From an uncultured Bacteroidota bacterium (GTDB taxonomy: Bacteria > Bacteroidota > Bacteroidia > Flavobacteriales > Flavobacteriaceae): 64,000 nt of DNA. This document shows positions 53,543 through 64,000 of the stretch, piece by piece. Under the pieces are notes generated by a model, which worked only from the letters and a program-made list of their open reading frames with translations, was not told where the DNA came from and did no database searches. Where the stretch lies: contig CAJWUI010000005.1 in NCBI GenBank assembly GCA_913047695.1, positions 1-64,000 of the forward strand, given 5' to 3'. A program made the translations under genes and the position numbers. Every line of letters starts with the position of its first letter. Position 1 is the first letter of the stretch.

Positions 53543-53722
53543 AAAATTAATGACTTTTAATTTGTTGAAGTATGACATCTACAGATACATATTTACTTCA
53601 AGATTGATGCAATATTTATATCTAAAATTATTTAGTTTTTTTGAATAAAGTTCTTCACTTTTGAATTATCAACTCTTGTTTAAAAAAAACTCAAAAACCA
53701 CCATCCTAATCAAAAAAATTAG

Positions 53723-53730
53723 TAAATTTG
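53723..53730 (+). promoter_or_regulatory. Candidate -7 promoter element of tuf (TAAATTTG)
   Basis: An exact TAnnTTTG match 33 bases before the tuf ATG, following about 400 bases without a substantial gene. It would start the tuf - tRNA-Trp - secE - nusG - rplKAJL - rpoBC region. No -33 TTTG at the expected spacing. Confidence 0.45.
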
Positions 53731-53763
53731 CACTCCTAAAATAACATTGAAACAACTATTATT

Positions 53764-54951
53764 ATGGCTAAAGAAACATTCGACCGGTCAAAACCTCATT
53801 TAAATATTGGAACAATTGGCCACGTTGATCATGGTAAAACTACGCTTACGGCTGCTATAACTAAAGTTTTAGCTGATGCTGGCTTCTCAGAAGCTAAAAG
53901 CTTTGATCAAATAGATAACGCACCCGAAGAAAAGGAACGCGGTATTACAATTAATACATCACATGTTGAATATCAAACATCAAATAGACACTACGCACAT
54001 GTAGACTGCCCAGGTCACGCTGACTATGTTAAAAATATGGTTACTGGTGCAGCTCAAATGGACGGAGCAATTCTTGTAGTTGCTGCAACAGATGGGCCTA
54101 TGCCCCAGACTAGAGAGCATATCTTGTTAGGGCGACAAGTAGGAGTTCCAAGAATTGTTGTTTTCTTAAACAAGGCTGATATGGTTGATGATGAAGAATT
54201 ATTAGAATTAGTCGAAATGGAGGTAAGAGAATTACTAACATTTTATGACTACGACGGTGATAATACCCCAGTGATTCTTGGATCTGCTTTAGGTGCTTTA
54301 AATGGAGAGCAAAAGTGGGTAGATACTGTAATGAAATTAATGGAACAAGTTGACACTTGGATTGAACTACCAAAAAGAGATGTTGACAAAGATTTCCTTA
54401 TGCCTGTTGAAGATGTATTTTCAATAACTGGACGTGGGACAGTTGCTACAGGACGAATTGAAACCGGTGTTGCAAATACAGGTGACGAAATTGACATAAT
54501 CGGAATGGGTGCTGAAAAAATGAAGTCTACTATTACTGGCGTTGAAATGTTTAGAAAAATTTTAGATAGAGGAGAAGCAGGAGATAATGTTGGAATACTT
54601 CTAAGAGGAATTGAAAAAACTGATATTAAAAGAGGAATGGTGCTCTGTAAAACGGGTTCTGTTAAGCCCCATGCAAAGTTCAAAGCTGAAGTCTATATTT
54701 TGAAAAAAGAAGAGGGAGGGAGACACACCCCTTTTCATAACAATTATAGACCTCAATTTTATGTGAGAACAACTGATGTTACAGGTAATATAGCTCTACC
54801 TAATGGGGTTGAAATGGTAATGCCGGGTGATAATTTGACTATTAATGTTGATTTGATCCAACCTGTAGCACTTAATACTGGCCTCAGATTTGCAATTCGC
54901 GAGGGGGGTAGAACTGTTGGAGCTGGACAAGTTACTGAGATTTTAGACTAA
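53764..54951 (+). CDS. tuf: Elongation factor Tu
   Basis: A 395-residue GTPase that brings aminoacyl-tRNA to the ribosome. G motifs are [17 protein letters not shown] and NKADM, the switch region is [14 protein letters not shown], and domains 2 and 3 follow with [19 protein letters not shown] and the C-terminal [13 protein letters not shown]. It is the only tuf copy in the window and is linked to tRNA-Trp and the ribosomal genes. Confidence 0.99.
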   Translation: MAKETFDRSKPHLNIGTIGHVDHGKTTLTAAITKVLADAGFSEAKSFDQIDNAPEEKERGITINTSHVEYQTSNRHYAHVDCPGHADYVKNMVTGAAQMDGAILVVAATDGPMPQTREHILLGRQVGVPRIVVFLNKADMVDDEELLELVEMEVRELLTFYDYDGDNTPVILGSALGALNGEQKWVDTVMKLMEQVDTWIELPKRDVDKDFLMPVEDVFSITGRGTVATGRIETGVANTGDEIDIIGMGAEKMKSTITGVEMFRKILDRGEAGDNVGILLRGIEKTDIKRGMVLCKTGSVKPHAKFKAEVYILKKEEGGRHTPFHNNYRPQFYVRTTDVTGNIALPNGVEMVMPGDNLTINVDLIQPVALNTGLRFAIREGGRTVGAGQVTEILD

Positions 54952-54968
54952 AATAATTTTGAACTACA

Positions 54969-54999
54969 CTTCGGTATTCAAATTTTTTGAACGCCGAAG
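54969..54999 (+). other. Long hairpin between tuf and tRNA-Trp
   Basis: CTTCGG-TA-TTCAAA, loop TTT, TTTGAA-CG-CCGAAG: two six-pair stems separated by one T-G wobble and one A-C mismatch. No T-run follows on the plus strand. It lies 14 bases before tRNA-Trp and is probably an RNA-processing or mRNA 3'-end stabilising hairpin, with partial termination also possible. Confidence 0.6.
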
Positions 55000-55012
55000 A
55001 TTTCAAGAATAT

Positions 55013-55085
55013 ACGGGTTTAGCTCAGTTGGTAGAGCACTGGTCTCCAAAACCAGGTGTCGGGAGTTCGAGCCTCTCAACCCGTG
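55013..55085 (+). tRNA. tRNA-Trp (anticodon CCA)
   Basis: 73 bases. The acceptor ACGGGTT pairs with AACCCGT, the loop CTCCAAA gives anticodon CCA, and the T arm is GGAGTTCGAGCCTC. CCA at the end is not encoded. Its site between tuf and secE is conserved in Bacteroidota. Confidence 0.97.
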
Positions 55086-55099
55086 CTGAAAAAATATAA

Positions 55100-55294
55100 A
55101 TGGCAGAAATAATTAACTACATAAAAGATTCCTACGAAGAACTAAAAAATAACGTTTCATGGACGGAACGTTCGGAGCTTCAACGCCTAGTAGTAATTGT
55201 TTTGGTCTTTTCAGTTTTATTTTCTCTAGCGATATGGGGTGCAGATACAGTTTTATCTAGGATAATCAAATTTTACTTTAATCTAATTGGATAA
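55100..55294 (+). CDS. secE: Preprotein translocase subunit SecE
   Basis: A 64-residue protein with one membrane helix (about 30-58) preceded by the amphipathic segment YIKDSYEELKNNVSWTERSELQRLV, as in short bacterial SecE. It stabilises SecY in the translocon. It lies 14 bases after tRNA-Trp and 1 base before the nusG start. Confidence 0.95.
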   Translation: MAEIINYIKDSYEELKNNVSWTERSELQRLVVIVLVFSVLFSLAIWGADTVLSRIIKFYFNLIG

Positions 55295-55295
55295 T

Positions 55296-55850
55296 ATGAC
55301 TACAACTATAAACGATAAAAAGTGGTACGTTGTTCGTGCTGTTAGTGGACAAGAAGCTAAAATTAAAGACTATATAAAGTCCGAAATCTCAAGACTTGGC
55401 TACGATAATTCAGTAGAAGACCTCTTAGTTCCTACAGAAAAAGTAATTCAAATTAGAAATGGGAAAAAAATTAGTAAGGAAAGAACATATTTTCCCGGTT
55501 ATATAATGATTAAAGCTAATTTATCGGGCGAACTTCCCCACATTATAAGATCTGTTACAAATGTTATTGGATTTTTAGGAGAAACTAAAGGTGGAGTTCC
55601 TGTTCCGATGCGAGAGGCTGAAGTAAACAGAATGCTCGGAAAGGTTGATGAGTTAGCACTAACAACTGAACATATCTCAATTCCATTTGTTGTAGGAGAA
55701 AATGTAAAAGTTATTGACGGCCCTTTTAATGGATTTACAGGTTCTATAGAAAAAGTTAATGAAGAAAAACGTAAGCTTGAGGTAATGGTTAAAATTTTTG
55801 GAAGAAAAACTCCTTTGGAATTGAGTTACATGCAAGTTGAAAAAATTTAA
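55296..55850 (+). CDS. nusG: Transcription antitermination factor NusG
   Basis: A 184-residue protein: KKWYVVRAVSGQEAKIKDYI is the NGN start, FPGYIMIKANLSGE and VTNVIGFLG follow, and the C-terminal KOW domain has FVVGENVKVIDGPFNGFTGSIEKVNEEK. It binds RNA polymerase and links transcription with translation. I chose the ATG over the upstream TTG. Confidence 0.97.
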   Translation: MTTTINDKKWYVVRAVSGQEAKIKDYIKSEISRLGYDNSVEDLLVPTEKVIQIRNGKKISKERTYFPGYIMIKANLSGELPHIIRSVTNVIGFLGETKGGVPVPMREAEVNRMLGKVDELALTTEHISIPFVVGENVKVIDGPFNGFTGSIEKVNEEKRKLEVMVKIFGRKTPLELSYMQVEKI

Positions 55851-55897
55851 AATAATGAAATTTTTTAAAATGATCATCATTCGGTAATTTAAATAAT

Positions 55898-56335
55898 ATG
55901 GCTAAAGAAATAAACAAGATATTAAAACTACAAGTAAGAGGCGGGGCTGCGAATCCTTCACCACCAGTTGGACCTGCACTTGGTTCTGCAGGTGTAAATA
56001 TCATGGAATTTTGCAAGCAATTTAATGCTAGAACTCAAGACAGTCAAGGAAAAGTTTTACCTGTTGTAATTACTGTTTTCAAAGACAACTCATTTGAATT
56101 TGTAATAAAAACACCACCGGCTGCTGTTCAATTAATGGAAGCAGCAAAAGCTAAAAAGGGTTCGGGTGAACCAAATCGGCAAAAAGTAGCAACAGTTACA
56201 TGGGACCAAGTTAAGGTAATAGCTGAAGACAAAATGCCAGATTTAAATGCATTTACAATCGAATCAGCTATGAAAATGGTTGCTGGTACTGCTCGTTCAA
56301 TGGGTTTCCAAATATCTGGAGATGCCCCATTTTAA
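55898..56335 (+). CDS. rplK: Ribosomal protein uL11
   Basis: A 145-residue protein: [33 protein letters not shown], then [21 protein letters not shown] and a GTARSMGF C-terminal rRNA-binding segment. It forms the base of the factor-binding stalk. It lies 48 bases after nusG and 14 before rplA. Confidence 0.98.
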   Translation: MAKEINKILKLQVRGGAANPSPPVGPALGSAGVNIMEFCKQFNARTQDSQGKVLPVVITVFKDNSFEFVIKTPPAAVQLMEAAKAKKGSGEPNRQKVATVTWDQVKVIAEDKMPDLNAFTIESAMKMVAGTARSMGFQISGDAPF

Positions 56336-56349
56336 ATTAAATTATAACA

Positions 56350-57036
56350 ATGCCAAAGCAAACTAAAAATCAGAAAGAATCATTTTTAAAAGTAGACTCT
56401 ACAAAAACTTACACACTAAGGGAAGCATCTACTCTTGTAAAAGAAATAACTTTTACAAAATTTGACGCTAGTGTTGATTTAGCTATCAGACTTGGTGTTG
56501 ACCCAAAAAAATCAACAGAAATGGTCAGGGGTGTTGTAGCTTTGCCTCACGGTACTGGGAAAAAAGTTAAAGTTTTAGCCCTAGTAACACCAGATAAAGA
56601 GACAGAAGCTAAAGAGGCTGGAGCTGACTTTATCGGTCTTGATGAGTATCTAAAAAAAATAAAGGATGGCTGGACTGATGTTGATATAATTGTAACTATG
56701 CCTAGTATTATGGGTAAATTAGGTCCTTTAGGAAAAATATTAGGACCACGTGGCTTAATGCCAAATCCAAAGACAGGTACAGTTACTATGAACGTAAAAA
56801 AGGCAATATCAGATATTAAAAGCGGAAAAATTGACTTTAAAGTTGACAAAACCGGGATAGTTCACGCCTCCATTGGCAAAGCATCTTTTTCTGCAGAAAA
56901 AATTTTTGAAAATGCTGATGAACTTCTCAAAACAATAATAAAGATAAAACCATCAACTTCTAAGGGTACATATGTTAAAAGTATTTTTATGTCCACAACA
57001 ATGAGCTCGGGAATTTCAGTTGATACAAAACTATGA
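56350..57036 (+). CDS. rplA: Ribosomal protein uL1
   Basis: A 228-residue protein with the two-domain L1 fold: [58 protein letters not shown]. It binds the 23S L1 stalk and, in many bacteria, represses its own mRNA. It is followed by rplJ on the same strand. Confidence 0.98.
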   Translation: MPKQTKNQKESFLKVDSTKTYTLREASTLVKEITFTKFDASVDLAIRLGVDPKKSTEMVRGVVALPHGTGKKVKVLALVTPDKETEAKEAGADFIGLDEYLKKIKDGWTDVDIIVTMPSIMGKLGPLGKILGPRGLMPNPKTGTVTMNVKKAISDIKSGKIDFKVDKTGIVHASIGKASFSAEKIFENADELLKTIIKIKPSTSKGTYVKSIFMSTTMSSGISVDTKL

Positions 57037-57055
57037 TAAAGAATATTTCTCAGAT

Positions 57056-57580
57056 ATGATAAAAGAAAGAAAACAACAAGTAATTGACGAATTAAATGAA
57101 GCCTTGAAAGAGGTGAAAAGTTTGTATTTTGCTGATACTAGTGGACTCAATGCTTCAGAAACAAGTAATTTAAGACGGTCTTGCTTTAAAGAGAATATCA
57201 AGCTAAAAGTGGTGAAAAATACATTGTTAGCCAAAGCTATGGAATCTTCCAATCATGATTTTGGAGATTTGTTTGGCACCTTAAAGGGTAATACTTCTTT
57301 AATGTTTTCAGAATCTGGCAATGCTCCTGCTAAGATCATCAAGAATTTTAGAAAAAAATCAGATAAACCAATTTTAAAAGGGGCTTTCATAGAGCAAGCT
57401 ATCTATATTGGTGATAGTCATATTGATACTCTTGCTTCTATAAAATCTAAAGATGAAATCATTGGTGATTTAATCTCATTATTGCGTTCACCTATCAAAA
57501 ATGTAGTTTCCTCACTTCAGTCGGGGGGTGGGAAATTATCTGGAATATTAAAAACACTTTCAGAAAAAAACGATTCCTGA
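57056..57580 (+). CDS. rplJ: Ribosomal protein uL10
   Basis: A 174-residue stalk protein: MIKERKQQVIDELNEALKEV, then KLKVVKNTLLAKAM and FGTLKGNTSLMFSE, ending in a helical segment that holds bL12 dimers. The longer frame from 57020 overlaps rplA, so I chose the ATG at 57056, where the family begins. Confidence 0.95.
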   Translation: MIKERKQQVIDELNEALKEVKSLYFADTSGLNASETSNLRRSCFKENIKLKVVKNTLLAKAMESSNHDFGDLFGTLKGNTSLMFSESGNAPAKIIKNFRKKSDKPILKGAFIEQAIYIGDSHIDTLASIKSKDEIIGDLISLLRSPIKNVVSSLQSGGGKLSGILKTLSEKNDS

Positions 57581-57632
57581 CATTATGATTTATTCATTCA
57601 AATAAATAAGTTTAAATAGAAAAACAATAAAA

Positions 57633-58013
57633 ATGGCAGATTTAAAAGAATTCGCAGAAAAACTAGTCAATTTGACTGTCAAAGAAGTCAATGAGTTGGC
57701 TGATATTTTAAAAGATGAGTATGGCATAGAGCCTTCTGCAACCGCAGTAGCCGTTGCAGGGACACCAGGTGGAGACGCCTCAGGTGATTCTGCTCAAGAG
57801 AAGTCAGAATTTGACGTAATTTTAAAAGCAGCAGGGGGTTCTAAACTTGCTGTTGTAAAACTAGTTAAAGAATTGACGGGTCTTGGTTTAAAAGAAGCAA
57901 AAGACTTAGTAGATAAAGCACCTACACCTCTTAAAGAGGGCATAGTGAAAGATGAAGCGGAATCGCTTCAAAAATCCCTTGAAGAAGCAGGTGCGGAGGT
58001 TGAGCTTAAGTAG
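57633..58013 (+). CDS. rplL: Ribosomal protein bL12
   Basis: A 126-residue acidic stalk protein: an N-terminal dimer domain ([20 protein letters not shown]), an Ala/Gly-rich hinge (about 35-55), and the C-terminal factor-binding domain ([40 protein letters not shown]). A hairpin follows before rpoB. Confidence 0.98.
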   Translation: MADLKEFAEKLVNLTVKEVNELADILKDEYGIEPSATAVAVAGTPGGDASGDSAQEKSEFDVILKAAGGSKLAVVKLVKELTGLGLKEAKDLVDKAPTPLKEGIVKDEAESLQKSLEEAGAEVELK

Positions 58014-58038
58014 ATTTATAATATTCTATTTAGGGTTA

Positions 58039-58069
58039 GGCTTTTGAATTTTCAAAGGCCAAATTTTTT
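58039..58069 (+). terminator. Intercistronic attenuator between rplL and rpoB
   Basis: GGCTTTTGA pairs with TCAAAGGCC (one G-T) around a four-base loop ATTT, then AAA and six T. It lies 26 bases after the rplL stop. In other bacteria a partial terminator at the same place lowers rpoBC expression relative to ribosomal genes, and this hairpin can do the same. Confidence 0.75.
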
Positions 58070-58119
58070 CGTTTATCCAATTGATATCAATAATACCATT
58101 ACAATAAAAATTAATTTAA

Positions 58120-61100
58120 ATGCCAGTTAAAAATAGTCAGAGAACAAATTTTGCTCTAGCAAAACACACCCCTGAATATCCAGACTTTCTTGATATTCAG
58201 ATCAAATCTTTTCAAGATTTTTTCCAATTAGAAACAAAATCTGACGAAAGAAACGAAGAAGGTCTTTTCAATACCTTTAAAGAGAACTTTCCTATTTCTG
58301 ATACTAGAAATCAATTTGTTCTTGAATTTTTAGATTATTTTGTGGATCCACCTCGATATACCATACAAGAATGTATTGAAAGAGGACTTACTTATTCGGT
58401 TCCACTCAAAGCAAGACTCAAACTTTTTTGTAATGATTTGGAGCACGAAGATTTCGAAACTATTGTTCAAGACGTTTTTCTTGGAACAATTCCTTACATG
58501 ACCCCAAGTGGCACATTTGTAATCAATGGTGCTGAAAGAATTGTTGTTTCTCAACTTCACCGTTCACCTGGAGTATTTTTTGGCCAGTCATTTCACGCTA
58601 ATGGAACGAAACTATACTCCGCTCGAGTAATCCCTTTTAAAGGATCATGGATTGAATTCGCAACTGATATCAATAGCGTAATGTATGCATACATAGACCG
58701 TAAGAAAAAATTGCCTGTAACAACTCTTTTTAGAGCAATTGGATTCGAACATGATAGAGATATTTTGGAAATTTTCGACCTTGCTGAAGAGATAAAAGTA
58801 ACAAAGTCAGGAATAAAAAAGGTATTGGGAAGAAAATTAGCTGCACGTGTTTTAAGAAGTTGGATTGAAGATTTTGTAGACGAAGACACAGGCGAAGTTA
58901 TATCAATTGAGAGAAATGAAATTGTGATTGACAGAGATACTGTTCTTGAAAAAGAACATATCGACGAGATTATTGATGCTGGATCTAAAAATATCCTATT
59001 ACACAAAAAAGATGCTCACATGTCAGATTATGCGATTATCTATAATACTTTACAAAAAGATCCAACAAATTCCGAGAAAGAAGCAGTTGAACATATTTAT
59101 AGGCAATTAAGAAATGCAGAGCCGCCAGATGAAGATACAGCACGTGGTATTATAGATAAATTATTTTTTTCGGACCAAAGATATAACCTTGGAGAGGTTG
59201 GTCGTTACCGAATGAATAAGAAGTTGGGATTGAATGTAGATATGGACAAACAGGTCCTAACAAAAGAGGATATAATTACTATTATAAAATATTTGATTGA
59301 ACTAATTAATTCAAAAGCTGAAATAGATGACATTGATCATCTCTCTAATAGGAGAGTTCGAACAGTCGGAGAACAGTTATCTTCTCAATTTGGGGTTGGA
59401 TTGGCCCGCATGGCAAGAACCATCAGAGAAAGGATGAATGTGAGAGATAATGAGGTTTTTACACCAATTGATCTTATTAATGCAAAAACACTTTCCTCAG
59501 TAATAAATACCTTTTTTGGAACGAATCAATTGTCTCAGTTTATGGATCAAACCAATCCTTTAGCTGAAATCACCCATAAACGGAGGCTTTCTGCACTTGG
59601 GCCCGGAGGACTTTCCCGGGAGAGAGCAGGGTTTGAAGTACGTGATGTTCATTATACCCATTACGGTCGGCTTTGTCCTATTGAAACTCCTGAAGGACCA
59701 AATATTGGATTAATCTCCTCTTTGGGTGTTTATGCCAAGGTAAATAATCTTGGTTTTATAGAAACTCCATACCGGAAGGTTGAAAATGGTAAAATTGATT
59801 TGAAGGATACACATTATTTGAGCGCTGAAGAAGAAGAAAATAATTTAATAGCTCAGGCCAACATAGCGTATGACGAAAATGGAAAAATAATCGATGACAA
59901 GATAATCGCTCGCGATCAAGCTGATTTTCCAGTTGTTGGGCCCCAACAAATCAATTATACAGATGTAGCTCCGAATCAAATTGCATCAATCTCAGCATCC
60001 TTAATTCCATTCTTAGAACATGATGATGCTAACCGTGCTTTAATGGGATCAAATATGATGCGTCAAGCGGTGCCTTTATTACAGCCTGAATCTCCAATTG
60101 TAGGTACAGGTCTTGAAAAGCAGGTAGCTTCTGACTCAAGAGTTCTTTTAAACGCTGAAGATAACGGAGTTGTTGAATACGTGGATGCAGAAAAAATAAC
60201 AATTCGTTATGACCTTACCACATCTGAGAAGCTTGTAAGATTTGATGGAATGAAGAAAACTTATAATCTAGTAAAATTCAGGAAGACAAATCAGGGGACT
60301 TGTATAAACCTTAAACCCATTGTAAAAAAGGGAGACCATGTTGTAAAAGGTCAAGTCCTATGCCAGGGCTATGCTACAGAAGAAGGAGAATTAGCTCTTG
60401 GTCGCAATATGAAAGTAGCTTTTATGCCTTGGAAAGGATATAATTTTGAGGATGCAATAGTTATCTCAGAAAAGGTTGTAAGGGAAGATATTTTTACATC
60501 AATTCACATAGACGAATATTCACTTGATGTTCGAGACACTAAATTAGGAACAGAAGAATTGACAAATGACATTCCGAATGTTAGTGAGGAAGCAACAAAA
60601 AATCTTGATGAAAATGGTATGATTCGTATAGGTGCAGAAGTCAACTCCGGTGACATTTTGATTGGAAAAATAACCCCTAAAGGTGAGTCTGATCCAACAC
60701 CCGAAGAAAAATTACTACGGGCAATATTTGGAGACAAAGCAGGTGATGTAAAAGACGCATCTCTCAAAGCTCCTCCATCTTTAAGTGGAGTTGTAATTGA
60801 TAAAAAGCTTTTTACTCGTTCTGTAAAAGACAAACGTAAAAGGAATTTAGATAAAGAGGAATTAGATAACTTGGAAAAGAAATATGATGAGAAGTTCGAT
60901 GATTTAAAGCAGATTTTAGTTGAAAAACTATTTTCCATTGTAAATGGTAAAACTTGTCAGGGAATAAATAATGACTTGGGTGAGGAAATTCTTCCAAAAG
61001 GAAAAAAATATTCTTTAAAATTACTTTCTTCAGTTGACGATTATACACATTTGTCAAAAAGTACATGGACAACATCAAATGAAGTCAATAACTTGATTGC

Positions 61101-61929
61101 AGACCTGATTCATAATTACAGAATTAAAGAAAATGATCTTCAAGGGGCTTTACGTAGAGAAAAATTTACTATTAGTGTTGGAGACGAGCTTCCTGCGGGT
61201 GTTAAAAAATTAGCAAAAGTTTATGTTGCCAAGAAGCGCAAGCTTAAGGTAGGAGATAAAATGGCTGGTCGCCATGGAAACAAAGGTATTGTTGCTAGAA
61301 TAGTACGTGAAGAGGAAATGCCATTTCTAGAGGATGGAACCCCCGTCGATATAGTTTTAAATCCTTTGGGTGTTCCATCTAGAATGAATATCGGTCAAAT
61401 CTATGAAACAGTTTTAGGTTGGGCTGGACAAAATTTGGAGGAGAAATATGCTACCCCAATTTTTGATGGGGCTTCCATTGAGGAAATAAACAAACTGACA
61501 GAAAAAGCAAAGATCCCGAAATACGGCCATACATACTTATATGATGGTGGCACTGGAGAACGTTTTGATCAACCTGCCACTGTCGGAGTTATTTATATGC
61601 TGAAACTAGGACATATGGTAGATGATAAGATGCATTCTCGGTCAATTGGGCCATATTCACTTATTACGCAACAGCCTCTCGGTGGCAAAGCTCAGTTTGG
61701 TGGTCAAAGATTCGGGGAAATGGAAGTTTGGGCATTGGAGGCTTACGGAGCATCAAGCACTTTACAAGAAATTCTTACAGTTAAATCTGACGATGTCATT
61801 GGAAGGGCAAAAACATACGAATCTATAGTAAAAGGAGACACCCTACCCGAGCCTGGGTTACCAGAATCCTTTAATGTTTTAATGCATGAACTTAAGGGCT
61901 TAGGACTTGATATAAGACTGGAAGAATAA
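58120..61929 (+). CDS. rpoB: RNA polymerase beta subunit
   Basis: A 1269-residue subunit of usual Bacteroidota length. Recognisable regions are [12 protein letters not shown], the rifampicin-site segment [75 protein letters not shown] and [12 protein letters not shown]. The rifampicin-site residues are wild type as far as I can see (Ser, Gln, Asp, His, Arg and Ser present). rpoC follows after 17 bases. Confidence 0.99.
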   Translation: MPVKNSQRTNFALAKHTPEYPDFLDIQIKSFQDFFQLETKSDERNEEGLFNTFKENFPISDTRNQFVLEFLDYFVDPPRYTIQECIERGLTYSVPLKARLKLFCNDLEHEDFETIVQDVFLGTIPYMTPSGTFVINGAERIVVSQLHRSPGVFFGQSFHANGTKLYSARVIPFKGSWIEFATDINSVMYAYIDRKKKLPVTTLFRAIGFEHDRDILEIFDLAEEIKVTKSGIKKVLGRKLAARVLRSWIEDFVDEDTGEVISIERNEIVIDRDTVLEKEHIDEIIDAGSKNILLHKKDAHMSDYAIIYNTLQKDPTNSEKEAVEHIYRQLRNAEPPDEDTARGIIDKLFFSDQRYNLGEVGRYRMNKKLGLNVDMDKQVLTKEDIITIIKYLIELINSKAEIDDIDHLSNRRVRTVGEQLSSQFGVGLARMARTIRERMNVRDNEVFTPIDLINAKTLSSVINTFFGTNQLSQFMDQTNPLAEITHKRRLSALGPGGLSRERAGFEVRDVHYTHYGRLCPIETPEGPNIGLISSLGVYAKVNNLGFIETPYRKVENGKIDLKDTHYLSAEEEENNLIAQANIAYDENGKIIDDKIIARDQADFPVVGPQQINYTDVAPNQIASISASLIPFLEHDDANRALMGSNMMRQAVPLLQPESPIVGTGLEKQVASDSRVLLNAEDNGVVEYVDAEKITIRYDLTTSEKLVRFDGMKKTYNLVKFRKTNQGTCINLKPIVKKGDHVVKGQVLCQGYATEEGELALGRNMKVAFMPWKGYNFEDAIVISEKVVREDIFTSIHIDEYSLDVRDTKLGTEELTNDIPNVSEEATKNLDENGMIRIGAEVNSGDILIGKITPKGESDPTPEEKLLRAIFGDKAGDVKDASLKAPPSLSGVVIDKKLFTRSVKDKRKRNLDKEELDNLEKKYDEKFDDLKQILVEKLFSIVNGKTCQGINNDLGEEILPKGKKYSLKLLSSVDDYTHLSKSTWTTSNEVNNLIADLIHNYRIKENDLQGALRREKFTISVGDELPAGVKKLAKVYVAKKRKLKVGDKMAGRHGNKGIVARIVREEEMPFLEDGTPVDIVLNPLGVPSRMNIGQIYETVLGWAGQNLEEKYATPIFDGASIEEINKLTEKAKIPKYGHTYLYDGGTGERFDQPATVGVIYMLKLGHMVDDKMHSRSIGPYSLITQQPLGGKAQFGGQRFGEMEVWALEAYGASSTLQEILTVKSDDVIGRAKTYESIVKGDTLPEPGLPESFNVLMHELKGLGLDIRLEE

Positions 61930-61946
61930 TTAATAAATAAATTTAA

Positions 61947-64000
61947 ATGGCTAGAAACAGCGAAATCATCACTCAGAAAAAATTCAATAAAATTTCTATT
62001 GGATTAGCCTCTCCTGAAGTAATTTTGGGAAACTCTAAAGGCGAAGTACTTAAACCAGAAACAATAAATTATAGAACACACAAACCTGAACGAGATGGAC
62101 TTTTTTGTGAACGGATTTTTGGCCCTGTTAAGGATTATGAGTGTGCTTGTGGCAAATACAAAAGAATAAGATATAAGGGAATTGTTTGCGACAGATGTGG
62201 TGTAGAAGTAACCGAGAAAAAAGTTCGTCGAGATAGAGTAGGACACATTAATTTGGTGGTACCAGTTGCTCACATATGGTATTTTCGCTCTTTACCAAAC
62301 AAAATAGGCTATTTATTAGGTCTACCATCAAAGAAACTTGATATGATAATTTATTATGAGAGATACGTAGTAATTCAGCCTGGTTCAGCAAAAAATCAAG
62401 AAGGTGAAGATTTAAAACAATTAGATTTCCTCACAGAAGAAGAATACCTTAATGTAATTGAACAAATACCTGCTGAAAATCAATATTTAGAGGACTCTGA
62501 TCCAGACAAATTTATTGCAAAAATGGGAGCAGATTGTTTAATTGATCTATTGGCTCGTATTGACCTTGAAACTCTTTCATATGAGCTTAGGCATAAAGCG
62601 AATAATGAAACCTCAAAACAAAGAAAAACAGAAGCTCTAAAACGCTTGCAGGTAGTCGAGGCTTTTCGTGATGCTAATGAAAGAGGAGAAAATTTACCAG
62701 AGTGGATGATAATGAAAGTCATACCAGTTATCCCGCCGGAGCTCAGACCTCTCGTACCACTTGACGGTGGACGTTTTGCTACTTCTGATTTAAATGACCT
62801 TTATAGAAGAGTTATAATTAGAAATAATCGTCTTAAAAGGTTAGTTGAAATTAAGGCACCAGAAGTAATTCTAAGAAATGAAAAAAGAATGTTACAAGAA
62901 TCAGTTGATTCCCTTTTTGATAATACAAGAAAAGCTTCAGCCGTAAAAACGGATTCAAATAGACCTTTAAAATCACTTTCAGATTCTCTGAAAGGAAAGC
63001 AGGGTAGATTTAGACAAAATCTTCTAGGCAAAAGAGTAGATTATTCTGCTAGGTCAGTTATAGTCGTCGGGCCTGAACTAAAATTATTTGAATGTGGATT
63101 GCCTAAAGATATGGCAGCTGAATTGTATAAGCCATTTATAATTAGAAAAATTATTGAGAGAGGGATTGTTAAAACTGTAAAATCAGCAAAAAAAATAATT
63201 GACAGAAAGGAACCTATTGTTTGGGATATTTTGGAAAATGTGTTAAAAGGACATCCTGTATTACTGAACCGCGCTCCTACTCTACATCGCCTTGGAATTC
63301 AAGCATTCCAACCAAAGCTCATCGAAGGAAAAGCTATACAACTTCACCCTCTAGTCTGTACTGCATTTAACGCAGACTTTGATGGTGACCAAATGGCAGT
63401 TCATTTACCTCTTGGTCCAGAGGCTATATTAGAGGCACAACTCTTGATGTTAGCCTCACATAGTATTTTAAATCCTGCAAATGGATCTCCAATTACGGTT
63501 CCCTCACAAGATATGGTTTTGGGACTCTATTATATGACCAAAGCAAAAAAATCTACCGGGAAGGAAAAAGTAAAAGGAGAAGGCCTTACTTTTTATTCAG
63601 TTGAGGAAGTCCATATTGCTTATAATGAGAAAAAAGTTGAGCTTAACGCTATAATTAAAATAAGGACGAAAGTTTTAAATGATGATGGTAATCTGACTGA
63701 AAAAATAATTGATACAACTGTTGGCCGTGTTTTATTTAATGAAGTGGTTCCAGAGGCTGCTGGCTTTTTCAATGTCGTGTTAACTAAAAAAAATCTACGT
63801 GAGATTATTGGAGATATTCTAAAAGTGACAAGTGTTCCGGAGACAGCAAATTTTTTGGACAAGATAAAATCTATGGGATATGGATTTGCATTTAAAGGTG
63901 GGTTGTCTTTTAGTTTGGGAGATATAATCATTCCACCAGAAAAACTAAGTATGATCAGTGAAGCTAATGGTCTAGTAGACGGTGTTATTAGCAATTATAA
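61947..64000 (+). CDS. rpoC: RNA polymerase beta' subunit, N-terminal part (3' end outside window)
   Basis: The frame opens at ATG (61947) and runs to the right edge, giving 684 residues. The zinc site [13 protein letters not shown]...VCDRCGVEV is near residue 70, [15 protein letters not shown] is at about 365, and the catalytic [12 protein letters not shown] is near residue 475, so the active-site half is present. The frame has no stop in the window, so it is only truncated by the window edge. Confidence 0.98.
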   Translation, partial: MARNSEIITQKKFNKISIGLASPEVILGNSKGEVLKPETINYRTHKPERDGLFCERIFGPVKDYECACGKYKRIRYKGIVCDRCGVEVTEKKVRRDRVGHINLVVPVAHIWYFRSLPNKIGYLLGLPSKKLDMIIYYERYVVIQPGSAKNQEGEDLKQLDFLTEEEYLNVIEQIPAENQYLEDSDPDKFIAKMGADCLIDLLARIDLETLSYELRHKANNETSKQRKTEALKRLQVVEAFRDANERGENLPEWMIMKVIPVIPPELRPLVPLDGGRFATSDLNDLYRRVIIRNNRLKRLVEIKAPEVILRNEKRMLQESVDSLFDNTRKASAVKTDSNRPLKSLSDSLKGKQGRFRQNLLGKRVDYSARSVIVVGPELKLFECGLPKDMAAELYKPFIIRKIIERGIVKTVKSAKKIIDRKEPIVWDILENVLKGHPVLLNRAPTLHRLGIQAFQPKLIEGKAIQLHPLVCTAFNADFDGDQMAVHLPLGPEAILEAQLLMLASHSILNPANGSPITVPSQDMVLGLYYMTKAKKSTGKEKVKGEGLTFYSVEEVHIAYNEKKVELNAIIKIRTKVLNDDGNLTEKIIDTTVGRVLFNEVVPEAAGFFNVVLTKKNLREIIGDILKVTSVPETANFLDKIKSMGYGFAFKGGLSFSLGDIIIPPEKLSMISEANGLVDGVISNY

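Larger units (their letters stand above)
53342..53763. other. 422-base region upstream of tuf
   Basis: It contains one tiny ORF (53450-53542, listed separately), the tuf promoter element at 53723-53730, and otherwise AT-rich sequence. I found no repeat of the tRNA 3' end that could mark an integration site. Confidence 0.5.

Noticed and set aside
53342-53763. Direct repeat of the tRNA-Thr 3' end as an attachment site
   Set aside because: I scanned the stretch before tuf by eye for the CTCGGCATTGGCT sequence and did not find it.
54110-54683. Long ORFs antisense to tuf
   Set aside because: They come from codon bias of a highly expressed gene on the other strand and have no recognisable domain.
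60504-61078. Antisense ORFs within rpoB
   Set aside because: They lie inside a fully conserved rpoB coding region and show no protein family features.
1-64000. CRISPR arrays, insertion sequences and prophage genes
   Set aside because: There are no regularly spaced repeats, transposase genes or phage structural genes in the window.

Overview
This AT-rich window most likely comes from a marine member of the Flavobacteriia (Bacteroidota). The evidence is a DUF4271-hemD pair, the cluster polyprenol-phosphate mannose synthase / dihydroorotase / DUF4296 / SDR epimerase / tyrS, a bacterial mevalonate pathway, tRNA genes without encoded CCA, scarce Shine-Dalgarno sequences, and TAnnTTTG-type -7 promoter elements close to start codons. 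Genes are packed tightly. There is no rRNA, insertion sequence, phage or CRISPR array.

Layout. 1-14.6 kb is housekeeping: the leuS 3' end, an Lrp regulator, hemD, DUF4271, a lipid-linked mannose synthase, dihydroorotase, an SDR, tyrS, an orphan LuxE-like protein, a two-component system, trmB, an alkyltransferase-like protein, and the Mrp/NifU-like/ferredoxin Fe-S genes. 13.9-20.9 kb is a maltodextrin block: beta-phosphoglucomutase, GH65 maltose phosphorylase, two GH13 amylases and a glycerophosphodiesterase, with no SusCD or sugar transporter beside it. 20.9-24.3 kb has tspO, two mevalonate enzymes and a pseudouridine-synthase-fold protein that lacks the catalytic motif. 24.3-29.6 kb (minus) holds three glycosyltransferases, a MerT-like CC membrane protein, DUF547 and a TIGR04282-type transferase. 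The last of these is the tail of a complete, overlapping trpEGDCFBA operon (29.6-36.0 kb, minus).

The best regulatory find is upstream of trpE. It is a 19-residue leader peptide with tandem Trp codons, followed by segments that can form mutually exclusive protector, antiterminator and terminator hairpins, so this looks like classical ribosome-mediated trp attenuation.

36.1-42.5 kb contains YceI, rhodanese, PspC, an alanine:cation symporter, an acyl-CoA dehydrogenase, rpsU (with an SD-like sequence that stands out here), a Xer recombinase, a hibernation factor and four tRNAs (Thr-Tyr-Gly-Thr). In many relatives the tRNA cluster runs directly into tuf. Here about 11.3 kb of mixed-strand accessory genes separates them (42.5-53.7 kb): membrane proteins, two DUF423 paralogues, cupin, a LOV-like PAS protein, a phosphoribosyltransferase with a queuosine-precursor transporter, DUF2237, a GH30 enzyme, DUF6607, a RidA-like lipoprotein, and a repeat lipoprotein. 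From 53.7 kb to the end runs tuf, tRNA-Trp, secE, nusG, rplKAJL, rpoB and the 5' part of rpoC.
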